Below, piece after piece: positions 1 through 6,995 of a DNA stretch of 10,676 nucleotides. How positions within the stretch are numbered: the first letter of the stretch is position 1; every line of letters starts with the position of its first letter. The stretch comes from Verrucomicrobiota bacterium (GTDB lineage: Bacteria; Verrucomicrobiota; Verrucomicrobiia; Limisphaerales; UBA1096), in NCBI GenBank assembly GCA_003972865.1, contig QOAX01000260.1, positions 1 to 10,676 on the forward strand, given 5' to 3'. Both the position numbers and the translations under genes were made by a program. The notes under the pieces are model-generated. The model did not search any database. It was not told the DNA's origin and was given only the letters and a program-made list of their open reading frames with translations.

Positions 1-3000
1 GTCGACTTCATGGAACTCAACACGGACGAAGGCCGCCCCAATCCAGACGAGTGGCGCATTCCCTTCGAGGGGCAGTCCATGCCGCAAACCGCAATCTCCC
101 AGGACGAGCTCCGGCAGGAGTATTTGGACGCCGAGATGGATGATTATGATCTGGTGTTCTTTCGACCCGGGGAATGGGTCAATTACACCAAGACATTTGA
201 AGAAGGGCATTACCAGGTCATTCTCAAAGCGGCCGTGATGAGTTCGGGCGCCACCACCCTGACCTTGGAACGGGTGATCGGCAACGCCACCCTACCCGAT
301 CAAGTCACCGCGCCGGTGGGTGTGTTCATCGCGCCCGGCGGTGGTTCTTCCTACGACTGGATTCCTGCGACCGATATCAGCGGGGCGCCGGTCACTGTCT
401 CGCTCAATGGGAAATCCACTCTGCGCCTCACGAAAGTTTCTGGCGATACGCGCCTCAATTATTTGATGTTTGTCGCGATGGAGACTTCTGCCGCCGCGCC
501 GAGCGTGGTGATCACCGCGCCCGTGGATGGCGCGGCCTTTGTCCCCGGGGCCGATGTCTCCATCACAGCCGACGCATCTGATTCCGATGGCCAGGTGGCC
601 CGGGTCGAGTTCTTCGCCGAAACCGCGGAAGGTCGACAGAGTGTTGGGGTGGATACTCAGGCGCCTTACGAAATCATCGTGCCCAATGTGCCGGAGGCTA
701 ATTATATTTTAACCGCCGAAGCCACCGACAACGACGGGATGATCTCCCGTTCCAGTGCGATCGCGGTGTTCGTGGACGCGACGCCCCCTTCTGTAATCAG
801 TGTCGTGGGAAAGCAGTCCTTGACGGCGGTGCTCATCCAATTCTCCGAGGTTCTCAGGGCGGATACGGCGACAAATGCCGCCAATTACGCCGTCAGCAGC
901 GCCAGTGGCGCGATCGCCGTCACTGAGGCTGAGCTGTCCGCGGATGGAACCACCGTGACCCTGATCACCGACCTGCAGGTCACGGGGGATGAATACACCA
1001 TTACCTTGAACAATTTATCCGACCTGGCTGGGGCGGGCAATGTGATTCCCGCCGACACCCGGGTGACGTTCAACGCCGTGGGCCCCCTGCTACAGGGAGA
1101 GGACGGCTTCGTGATTTGGGAAGCCGAAGCTTTTGACCGCAACCCGGATGGACTCTGGATAGAGGACACCGATCGCCAAGGCGCCTCCGGTGGCGTTTCC
1201 ATGGTGAATCCCAATGGCACCGGCGGCAACGAATCCAACACCCAGTTGCAATACGACATTATTTTCACCAAGACCGGCACGCATATCATTTGGTATCGCG
1301 CCGGTGGGGACAGCGGCACTGACGACTCCATGTGGCTGCATGTGGATGGCGCGCGGCCGCCGAATCGAACCACGGGCAACCGGGCCAGCATGACCGGATT
1401 CAATGGCGCCATCTTCGAATGGAACAGCAGGCCACAGGATGGTGCGGGTCAAATGACTTTCGACATCGACGAACCCGGGCTGCACACCATCGCCGTCGCC
1501 CGCCGTGAGGACGGATCCTACGCCGACAAATTCATCATCACCACCGATCCCAATTTCAATCCCGACAATTTTGGCGAATTTGGGCCGCCTTCGACCCCCC
1601 GGCAGGGCGAAGTGGTGCAAAGCAACAATCAGGTGGAAATCAGCCTGGATCCCGTGGATACCGAAGGGGTGGAAAACGCTTCTGTGACTTTGACCGGTGA
1701 CGCGGTGATCACACCCGAAGACGCGCTGTTGGTATTGCAATGGCAGCGCAAAGTCGGCGATGAATTCATCGACCTTTCCGGGGAAACCGGAACCAGCTTC
1801 ATGGTGAGTCCGCTCACGTTGGATTGGGACGGGGCTGTCGTGCGTTTTAATGCAACGAGCATTGGCGCCTCGGCCGTGAGCCAGGAGGCGGTTATTTCGG
1901 TCATTCCCGAGACCGCCCCGCCCCAGGCGCTTAGAGCCCAGGGCAACGCGATCCGGCAGCGCGTTAGCGTGTCGTTTTCAGAGCCCTTGAACGTCTCCTC
2001 CGCCGAAAAGGCTGGAAATTATAAGATCACCAGCGCCGAGGGGTCCTTGGAAGTCCTCACCGCGACATTGCTGGGCAATCCCCGCTTCGTGCTGCTGGAA
2101 ACGTCGGAGCAGGTTGTGGGTGCCAAATACACCATCACGCTAAACAACATTGCCGACACCGCGGCGACGTCCAATATTCTCAACGGGGGCCAGGTGAAAT
2201 TCTACAGCCTCGGCGCCCTGCTCCCACAAACGGACGACGGGCTCATCGTCTTCGAGGCCGAGTCTTATGACTTCAACACCGACGATCTCTGGGTGGAGGA
2301 CTTCTCCCGGGGTATGCCTTCGGGGGGCGTGTCGATGGTTCTGCCCAACGGCGCCGGGGGCAATGAGACATCCTCCCAGCTCCAGTATGATGTGGAGTTC
2401 ACCAAAACCGGCGTTCACATCGTCTGGTATCGCGCCAGTGGGGACAGTGGCAACGATGATTCGAGCTGGTTTTGGCTGGATGACGCGCGTCCAGCCAACC
2501 GCGTCGATGGCAATCAGGCGAGTATGACCGGTTTTTCCGGCAAGTCCGATTTTGTCTGGGTGAGCGATCCGCAGGATGGAGCTTCGCCGTATACCATCGA
2601 GATCGACGAACTTGGGCTGTACACCATCGCACTGGCGCGCCGTGAAGACGGGTCCTTCTTCGACAAGTTTGTCATTACCGACGATTTTGACTTTGATCCC
2701 AACGACTACGGTCCAATGGGACCGCCGGAGACGCGGGAAGGATCGCCGGCCCTGCCGGAGGTGACCTTGATGACGCCCCTGGATGGAGAACAATTCGAAT
2801 CGGGGACATCGATTCCGCTCGAGGTGGAAATTGGCGCATCGGATCGCAATATCGTGCGTGTGCAGTATTTCGCTGGCGTAGAATTGATCGCTGAATCGAC
2901 CACAAAACCATTCAGCGCCGAGTGGGCCGATGCCGCCGCGGGGGAGCATGATCTGAGCGCAATGGTCATTGACGACGTCAACGACTTGGTGGCCACCGAG

Positions 3001-3234
3001 CATGCGGTCGTTACCGTTGTCACCGTTGAACCGATTCAAATCACTGAGCTGAATTTGGATGGCACCGGCGCCAACCTAATCATGGAGTGGCAGGGCGGCA
3101 TGGGTCCCTACACGGTACAGAAAGCCGCAAGTCTAAGCGCGCCAGTCTGGGAAGACGTGGGCGTCGATGTTTTTAGCCCACTGACCCTGCCCGTCGATGG
3201 CGCGACCGGATTCTTCCGCGTTGTCGCTCCTTGA
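1..3234 (+). CDS. Large secreted multi-domain Ig-like / carbohydrate-binding protein (5' end outside window)
   Basis: The frame is open from base 1, so the first ATG (base 10) is probably internal and the gene starts upstream; residues here are counted from that ATG (1074 aa to the TGA). Domains in order: a jelly-roll CBM6/35-like module (about 45-158, with GEWVNYTKTF); an Ig-like domain of the Big_9 type (164-256, ITAPVDGAAF then RVEFF); an SbsA-type Ig-like domain (257-355); a CBM-like module (366-527, WEAEAF, GGVSMV, VARREDGSYADKF); an Ig-like domain (533-632); a second SbsA-type domain (636-733); a second copy of the CBM-like module (744-908); a second Big_9-type domain (916-1005); and a C-terminal beta domain (1008-1074) with PYTVQKAASL and ending GFFRVVAP, of a kind common at the ends of verrucomicrobial exported proteins. 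No catalytic domain is visible in this part. It probably acts outside the cell in polysaccharide binding or adhesion. Any enzyme domain or signal peptide would lie upstream. Confidence 0.85.
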   Translation, partial: VDFMELNTDEGRPNPDEWRIPFEGQSMPQTAISQDELRQEYLDAEMDDYDLVFFRPGEWVNYTKTFEEGHYQVILKAAVMSSGATTLTLERVIGNATLPDQVTAPVGVFIAPGGGSSYDWIPATDISGAPVTVSLNGKSTLRLTKVSGDTRLNYLMFVAMETSAAAPSVVITAPVDGAAFVPGADVSITADASDSDGQVARVEFFAETAEGRQSVGVDTQAPYEIIVPNVPEANYILTAEATDNDGMISRSSAIAVFVDATPPSVISVVGKQSLTAVLIQFSEVLRADTATNAANYAVSSASGAIAVTEAELSADGTTVTLITDLQVTGDEYTITLNNLSDLAGAGNVIPADTRVTFNAVGPLLQGEDGFVIWEAEAFDRNPDGLWIEDTDRQGASGGVSMVNPNGTGGNESNTQLQYDIIFTKTGTHIIWYRAGGDSGTDDSMWLHVDGARPPNRTTGNRASMTGFNGAIFEWNSRPQDGAGQMTFDIDEPGLHTIAVARREDGSYADKFIITTDPNFNPDNFGEFGPPSTPRQGEVVQSNNQVEISLDPVDTEGVENASVTLTGDAVITPEDALLVLQWQRKVGDEFIDLSGETGTSFMVSPLTLDWDGAVVRFNATSIGASAVSQEAVISVIPETAPPQALRAQGNAIRQRVSVSFSEPLNVSSAEKAGNYKITSAEGSLEVLTATLLGNPRFVLLETSEQVVGAKYTITLNNIADTAATSNILNGGQVKFYSLGALLPQTDDGLIVFEAESYDFNTDDLWVEDFSRGMPSGGVSMVLPNGAGGNETSSQLQYDVEFTKTGVHIVWYRASGDSGNDDSSWFWLDDARPANRVDGNQASMTGFSGKSDFVWVSDPQDGASPYTIEIDELGLYTIALARREDGSFFDKFVITDDFDFDPNDYGPMGPPETREGSPALPEVTLMTPLDGEQFESGTSIPLEVEIGASDRNIVRVQYFAGVELIAESTTKPFSAEWADAAAGEHDLSAMVIDDVNDLVATEHAVVTVVTVEPIQITELNLDGTGANLIMEWQGGMGPYTVQKAASLSAPVWEDVGVDVFSPLTLPVDGATGFFRVVAP
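1105..1590 (+). repeat. CBM-like module, copy 1 of an intragenic duplication
   Basis: Residues 366-527 of the large protein. This copy shares with 2239-2730 the landmarks [WF]EAE, SGGVSMV, PNG.GGNE, LQYD..FTKTG.HI.WYRA.GDSG, ASMTGF, PQDGA and ARREDGS..DKF.IT. The preceding SbsA-type Ig-like domains (257-355 and 636-733) also correspond, each ending with a YTITLNN motif, so the duplicated unit is Ig plus CBM-like, separated by an extra Ig-like domain (533-632). Confidence 0.8.
2239..2730 (+). repeat. CBM-like module, copy 2 of an intragenic duplication
   Basis: Residues 744-907 of the large protein, the second copy of the module at 1105-1590. Identity is high at protein level in the core and lower at the edges, which indicates an old duplication that has since diverged. 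Both copies end in a Asp/Asn/Pro-rich linker (FNPDNFGEFGPP versus FDPNDYGPMGPP). Confidence 0.8.
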
Positions 3235-3245
3235 TCGTGTACCAA

Positions 3246-3262
3246 CGGCGTTTGATCCGCCG
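3246..3262 (+). other. Short inverted repeat between the large CDS and the GH28 remnant
   Basis: CGGCG (3246-3250) and CGCCG (3258-3262) are reverse complements separated by 7 bases. No T-run follows on either strand, so this is not a convincing intrinsic terminator. It lies directly before the Shine-Dalgarno of the GH28 remnant. Confidence 0.25.
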
Positions 3263-3276
3263 AAAGGAAAGGGATC
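3263..3276 (+). promoter_or_regulatory. Ribosome binding site of the decayed GH28-like gene
   Basis: AAAGGA (3263-3268) lies 8 bases before the ATG at 3277, an ideal spacing. It supports 3277 as the former start codon of the broken gene, 42 bases after the stop of the large CDS on the same strand, so the two were probably co-transcribed. Confidence 0.55.
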
Positions 3277-3518
3277 ATGAACAAGAGCATGCCACAGGAA
3301 ACATACCGTTTGCGCTGCTGATGGTAGCTCTTCTTGCTGGGAGCCTCTACTCGGCGCCAACCGCATAATCGACGATGGGATGGGATCTGTTGCCCGAGAT
3401 TCTGAAACGTATCGTTCCCCCCGCATTCCTTGATCGTGATTTCAACGTGATCGATTATGGCTCCGTGGGAGACGGCATTACCGACTGCAACCCGGCTTTT
3501 CAAAAGGCGATCGTCTTG
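3277..3518 (+). pseudogene. Remnant of a GH28 / pectate-lyase-superfamily glycoside hydrolase (N-terminus only)
   Basis: The ATG at 3277 opens MNKSMPQETYR and then reaches a TGA at 3319. Shifting to the frame of 3309 restores a signal-peptide core (FALLMVALLAGSLYSAPTA, 3309-3365). That frame meets a TAA at 3366 and then reads through to the TGA at 3519: WDLLPEILKRIVPPAF (3381-3428), then DRDFNVIDYGSVGDG and ITDCNPAFQKAI. The run D[FY]-V-DYG..GDG.TDC..AF.KAI is the hallmark first strand of GH28 polygalacturonases and related parallel beta-helix enzymes, and the preceding L..I.PP.F.DRDF stretch is typical of bacterial GH28 proteins. The frameshift, the nonsense codon and the loss of everything after about residue 80 (family members are usually 400-500 aa) make this a dead fragment. 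It is downstream of the carbohydrate-binding protein on the same strand, which suggests a former polysaccharide-degradation operon. Confidence 0.72.
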
Positions 3519-3519
3519 T

Positions 3520-3761
3520 GACCGAAAAAACGCATAATCCAAAGGAGTCATTCTAAAAAAGCCAGTATCCTTCACATTCACATCCATGCTAGCAACTAAG
3601 TGCTGTTTAACCGCTTCGATATTTCCTGTATAGGCAGTGGCCATCAGCGCACGTTTCACTTCCGACTCCCCATATCCCACCAACCCCGCAACAGCACGTA
3701 ACCGCTCGTATTTGACACCCCCCACCAACAGCACGGCTCCTCCCCACACCTGCTCAAACAT
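3520..3761 (-). pseudogene. Fragment of an ankyrin-repeat (lipo)protein gene
   Basis: On the minus strand, an ATG at 3761 reads MFEQVWGGAVLLVGG, then a diverged linker, then ALMATAYTGNIEAVKQHL and a DVNVKDTGFFRMTPLDYA segment. TGNIEAVKQHL is the second helix of an ankyrin repeat and DVNVKD...TPLDYA is the turn into the next one. The AVLLVG piece corresponds to the lipoprotein leader of the related fragment at 7183-7362, but the lipobox cysteine is gone. Bases 3587-3637 match 7230-7280 at about 40 of 51 positions. The frame stays open to 3108, but everything left of about 3520 is antisense to the GH28 remnant and the end of the large CDS and shows no ankyrin character. I therefore call it a truncated copy at a rearrangement junction. 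It begins 10 bases after the methyltransferase stop, on the same strand. Confidence 0.65.
3587..3637 (-). repeat. Ankyrin-derived DNA repeat, copy 1
   Basis: The partner of 7230-7280 (about 40 of 51 bases identical, same orientation). Together the two copies bracket the methyltransferase and thioredoxin-like block. Confidence 0.75.
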
Positions 3762-3771
3762 GAAGTGTCGT

Positions 3772-4719
3772 TCAGAGCTCGGCGATATGTTCAGGACCAA
3801 TCCCGCAACATCCGCCGATGACGCGCGCGCCTATCTGCTTCCAGGTGATCGCCTGTTTTGCATACTCTCTAGGTGAGATTCGCTCACCCTGCCAGCCCCT
3901 GTTTTTCCAGATGCGACTGTCGTTTGCATAGACCCCCACAATATCGGTTGTCTGGAGCTTCGATTGGAGTTTCTCGAGCGCGGCTTTCACGTATTCGCAG
4001 CGCGTGCACTGCACGAAATAGATCAACGGCTTTGTGTCACCAAGGATATCGGCCGCTTCGGCCACGGAGACTCTGGCGAGGGTCTCACCACCGGAGCCAC
4101 AGGTCAGTCCAACGGCGAAGTCGCCGACGTCATGCTCGCGGGCAAGACGAGCAACGCCTTCGATCTCGCAGCGCGTCGTGAGAGTTTCGAAGATGATCAG
4201 ATCGACGCCACTGTTCCTTCTGACTTGCAACTCGGGTACGAATCGTCGACAGGCTTCTTCGCCGGTGATTTGGCTCTCTTGGGCATAGGGTCCGAGCGGC
4301 TCAACGCTTCCTAGGCAGCTAGCAACCGCGATCTCGGCGTCCGCCGGGATTGCTTTCTTCGCGCTGTCGACCGCCTGTTCATGGAACCAACGGTGCAAGA
4401 CTTCTAGACGCTCGGAGCTGGCCACGGCAGCGACACTTTCTGGAAGCTCGCCCGGATCGAGCTTCTCGAGGAATTCCGCGCACTTGGCACGACGTGTGTT
4501 GTGCGTGTTGGCGATGAGAATCCTTGCCCCAGCGGCGACGTAGTCGGCGTGGATCTGGTCGTTGATCTCGCGACCCGGTCCATCCACGAAGCAATACGAG
4601 CCCCACATCGCACTACGGACATCGATCCCACGGTCTTCGATCGTTGATCCCATGCCACCGTCCATGATGATCGGTTGCTCGTCCCTGGCAAGCATCCGGC
4701 GGAGGATCCCCTCCGGCAT
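3772..4719 (-). CDS. Homocysteine S-methyltransferase family protein
   Basis: A 315-aa (beta/alpha)8 enzyme of the zinc-dependent homocysteine S-methyltransferase family (MmuM / BHMT / MetH N-terminal type), which moves a methyl group to the thiol of homocysteine to give methionine. Visible motifs: PIIMDGGMGST near the N-terminus, IANTHNTRR, the IIFETL strand, FVQCTRCEYV carrying the first zinc cysteine (Cys238), and the C-terminal GGCCGIGPEHI carrying the zinc pair (Cys304, Cys305). All three metal ligands are present, so activity is plausible. The methyl donor cannot be told from sequence. I chose the ATG at 4719 because a GGAG (4728-4731) sits 8 bases upstream; ATG 4740 and GTG 4764 in the same frame lack a good Shine-Dalgarno, and residues before 4719 have no family character. 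The protein stops only about 11 residues after the CC pair, slightly short for the family, and abuts the ankyrin fragment. It lies 153 bases after the thioredoxin-like pair on the same strand. Confidence 0.88.
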   Translation of the reverse strand: MPEGILRRMLARDEQPIIMDGGMGSTIEDRGIDVRSAMWGSYCFVDGPGREINDQIHADYVAAGARILIANTHNTRRAKCAEFLEKLDPGELPESVAAVASSERLEVLHRWFHEQAVDSAKKAIPADAEIAVASCLGSVEPLGPYAQESQITGEEACRRFVPELQVRRNSGVDLIIFETLTTRCEIEGVARLAREHDVGDFAVGLTCGSGGETLARVSVAEAADILGDTKPLIYFVQCTRCEYVKAALEKLQSKLQTTDIVGVYANDSRIWKNRGWQGERISPREYAKQAITWKQIGARVIGGCCGIGPEHIAEL

Positions 4720-4727
4720 CGCGTGTG

Positions 4728-4731
4728 CTCC
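4728..4731 (-). promoter_or_regulatory. Shine-Dalgarno deciding the methyltransferase start
   Basis: GGAG on the minus strand, 8 bases before the ATG at 4719. It favours that codon over the in-frame ATG at 4740 and GTG at 4764. Confidence 0.5.
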
Positions 4732-4872
4732 ACTTTTCATGGATCGGTTTACAGCAACGACCACAGTCCGTACTGCTCTTTCTTGCTAGCCTTCGTCATG
4801 CGACTGCAGCTCCCGTTGGTTATCAAAGAATCCCCAGTCGAGAATTCCCAGACGTGAAAGCCGAGCTGGAGG

Positions 4873-6168
4873 TCAAGGACAGTCTGTTGTTTCTCGTTCC
4901 ACCTGTGCATCAAGAAATTGTCCGGCTAGTTGGCGAGCATGGTCGTTCCCATACGCCCCTTGAAATGAAAGCAGAAATTGAAACATTCCCAACGTCTGGT
5001 CTTGAAGGTCTTCCGACTCCCGGCTGCGACTCAAAATCTGCCTGTATATGTCCTTGGTTGTGCGCCGCGAATTGGTCTTGCGAATGAAGGTACGGAACAA
5101 GGAATTAAGGGTGGCGTCTTTTGGCGGACTACCTTGGCGTTGTGGGTCGGTTGCCGTTGGTTTTTGCCCGGGTCGCCTGGTTTTGCTTGCATCTTCAATG
5201 CGCCGGGGTTTTTCGGGCTTCATGCTCATGGCAGTCCGGAGTTGCGCTGTTTTCATGGTGGTGTATTTCAGGTGGCCTGATCTGGCTGCGCTTAGCCGAG
5301 TCCTTAAATGAAACAATTCCTCCGCCTGCCGAAGTGCCATTTGCCGCAGTTGCATGGAATTCTCCGGCATCTGCGACTCGACAATCTCCCTAAGCGCCAT
5401 GTCCGGTTCTGGAAGTGGTCCCGTAATCTCCTCGACGATCGAGAGCATAGGATGACTCTGTAACATTCCCTGTTCTCCAAAGGCAAGGTAACGAACGGCC
5501 ACTCGGCGCAACTGACCCACGTCTTTCGGCAAGCGGGTTTCGCGCAGAAGACGAAGCGCATTGTCTCCCTTGGGCATAGGTCCCGTGACCTCATCAATCA
5601 GTTGCTCGAGGAATGGTAAATCATGCACTCCGGAGTCGGTAAAGGCGTGTGAACTGTGGACCCTGCCATCACGGACCATCACCAGGGTCAGAACCGCACG
5701 GCGATTCAGGGCATAATTTCCGGGGCCTTCCAACCCATCCAAGCTGACCATGATGGGCTTTTCCAGTTGCAATGCCCCGAACTTGCCCACTACGGAAAAC
5801 TTGTGCCCGCCTGTCACCAGGCCGTTGCGCTGGTGGACCTGTTTTTCAGCGGCGGTTCGGTCGGGACTCAGGAAAATGGTAAACCACCTGAAACCCATCA
5901 GGGAGTGTCGCCCACCCAACCGGTCCAAGCCCTGAATCATAGGATAGGTGTTTCGGGTCATGCTGTGCACAAACAGCAGTGCGCCGGGGTTGGAGCCAAT
6001 CGCCTTGGCGGCATCAAATTCCTTTCCTGCACGTTTTCCCTGTCCATCGTAAATCATTACCGGAGCCAGTGGAGTGTTGGACCGGGGGCCTGAAACGAGA
6101 TCCTGACCATTCCCATGGTTAATCGCCATTGTCAGAGCCGTAACAATGATGGGAACCCACTGTTTCAT
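4873..6168 (-). CDS. Secreted thioredoxin-fold-like protein without redox cysteines, duplicated helical tail
   Basis: A 431-aa protein. A hydrophobic N-terminus (IIVTALTMAI) looks like a signal peptide, with cleavage probably near residue 21. Residues about 24-198 resemble the redoxin/thioredoxin-like family seen in PVC bacteria: GPRSNTPLAPV opening, GKRAGKEFD, ALLFVHSMTR strand, FTIFLSPDRTAAE, VSLDGLEGPGNYALN, LTLVMVRDGRV and FTDSGVHDL. The family's cis-Pro region and strand order are recognisable, but there is no CXXC: the only cysteine is residue 430. A helical tail follows with two repeats, 187-228 (IDEVTGPMP, then LRRVAVR) and 244-281 (VEEITGPLP, then LRQMALR), then a basic, Pro/Gln/Lys-rich linker (300-350) and a helical end. 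It overlaps the upstream paralogue by ATGA, so translation is probably coupled. The molecular function is unknown to me; a periplasmic binding or scaffold role is possible but is inference. Confidence 0.75.
   Translation of the reverse strand: MKQWVPIIVTALTMAINHGNGQDLVSGPRSNTPLAPVMIYDGQGKRAGKEFDAAKAIGSNPGALLFVHSMTRNTYPMIQGLDRLGGRHSLMGFRWFTIFLSPDRTAAEKQVHQRNGLVTGGHKFSVVGKFGALQLEKPIMVSLDGLEGPGNYALNRRAVLTLVMVRDGRVHSSHAFTDSGVHDLPFLEQLIDEVTGPMPKGDNALRLLRETRLPKDVGQLRRVAVRYLAFGEQGMLQSHPMLSIVEEITGPLPEPDMALREIVESQMPENSMQLRQMALRQAEELFHLRTRLSAARSGHLKYTTMKTAQLRTAMSMKPEKPRRIEDASKTRRPGQKPTATDPQRQGSPPKDATLNSLFRTFIRKTNSRRTTKDIYRQILSRSRESEDLQDQTLGMFQFLLSFQGAYGNDHARQLAGQFLDAQVERETTDCP
5305..5610 (-). repeat. 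Tandem duplication of the TGP-[LM]-P helical unit inside the thioredoxin-like gene
   Basis: Protein residues 187-228 and 244-288 share the pattern [IV][DE]E[IV]TGP[LM]P, then AL, then an acidic/Leu helix ending ES/ET..[LM]P, then QLR..A.R. The paralogue at 6165-6995 has a single copy (LIEDLTGPLP then ALRELVLKQG), so the extra copy arose in this gene after the two diverged, or was lost from the other. Confidence 0.6.
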
Positions 6169-6995
6169 GGCATGACTGAAGGACTTATGTCCGGCGATTG
6201 AAGGGGCTTCTTATTACCTCGTTGAGGGGCCGCGATTGATGGTGTCATTCGTGATGCCGGTTTGCGGGATCGATATTTTGGAATTCCTTTCAGGGCTTTT
6301 TTGAGTTCGCGATTCACCCGGTGCAATTCCATTCCCTGTTTGAGCACAAGCTCCCGCAGGGCTTTGGGATCTGCCGGCAATTCTTCACGCACCAGATCCA
6401 GATAGTCCCGTGTATCCGATGGCAGGGGACCGGTAAGATCCTCGATCAAACGCCGCAGAAATTCCCGGTCTTGCCTACCGCTGTCGGTCAGTGCAATTGA
6501 TTTAATGACTCTGTTGTTCTGAATCATCAACAACGATTGGCTGCACTTTCGGTTCAAGTCCAGATTCACTGGCCCATCCAACCCGTCAAGACCGACCACA
6601 ATCGGGTTGTTAAGATTTAATGAGGCGTTGCTGATTTTCAGGCGTCTTTCGGCGGAGGTGCGATCATCTGACAAATAGATGGTAAATGATTTGAAGCCCA
6701 AAATCCCGTATTCGGCAGTTAATTCATCCAGGGCACGCGCCACTGTCATTCCATTTTGGGACATATGATGGATGAAGAGGAAAGCACCATTGCCTTGGCC
6801 AATCGCCTGGGTGACGTCGAACTTCCTTCCGTTAAGGGGCCCGCTGTTTGCATAGCAATGAACGGTGGTCAGCCGGGTTCCTACGGGGGGTCCTGTAACC
6901 AACTCTTCCGCAATTGCCCAATTGCCATTCAAAACGCTGGCAAACCCCAGCCCAAGTGCGACGAAAAGTTTCAATTCATTATTAAAATGAAACAT
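6165..6995 (-). CDS. Secreted thioredoxin-fold-like protein, paralogue of the downstream gene
   Basis: A 276-aa protein with a clear signal peptide (LKLFVALGLGFASVL, predicted cleavage after AIA at residue 29). The body matches the 431-aa neighbour along its length: LVTGPPVGTRL, LNGRKFDV, AFLFIHHMS, FTIYLSDDRTSAE, VVGLDGLDGPVNLDLN, ALTDSGRQD and LIEDLTGPLP. It lacks a 14-residue loop present in the neighbour (after the DRT.AE motif) and carries one TGPLP helical unit rather than two. Cys47 and Cys151 are isolated, so there is no CXXC or peroxiredoxin-type active site in the expected place. After a helix (208-236) the protein ends in a basic low-complexity tail. It is the first gene of the pair, overlapping the next by ATGA. 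A possible Shine-Dalgarno (AGAGG) is poorly spaced at about 13 bases. The fold assignment is by family resemblance; the function is unknown. Confidence 0.75.
   Translation of the reverse strand: MFHFNNELKLFVALGLGFASVLNGNWAIAEELVTGPPVGTRLTTVHCYANSGPLNGRKFDVTQAIGQGNGAFLFIHHMSQNGMTVARALDELTAEYGILGFKSFTIYLSDDRTSAERRLKISNASLNLNNPIVVGLDGLDGPVNLDLNRKCSQSLLMIQNNRVIKSIALTDSGRQDREFLRRLIEDLTGPLPSDTRDYLDLVREELPADPKALRELVLKQGMELHRVNRELKKALKGIPKYRSRKPASRMTPSIAAPQRGNKKPLQSPDISPSVMP

Noticed and set aside
2140..3039. 299-aa open frame on the minus strand, plus similar ones at 1090-1740 and 885-1412
   Set aside because: They are antisense shadows of the large Ig/CBM-like gene, caused by GC-rich codon use; they lie over clear domain sequence and have no recognisable features.
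3108..3519. Continuation of the minus-strand ankyrin frame for about 140 codons, making a 230-aa chimeric protein
   Set aside because: It runs antisense to the GH28 remnant and to the end of the large CDS, has no ankyrin periodicity, and exists only because the frame happens to lack stops.
3362..3539. 9-base direct repeat CGCATAATC at 3362-3370 and 3531-3539 near the GH28/ankyrin junction
   Set aside because: Too short, and the second copy is explained by the ankyrin codons for a D-Y-A motif; likely chance.
4720..4764. GTG start at 4764 for the methyltransferase
   Set aside because: The extra 15 residues have no family similarity, and the ATG at 4719 has a well-spaced GGAG.
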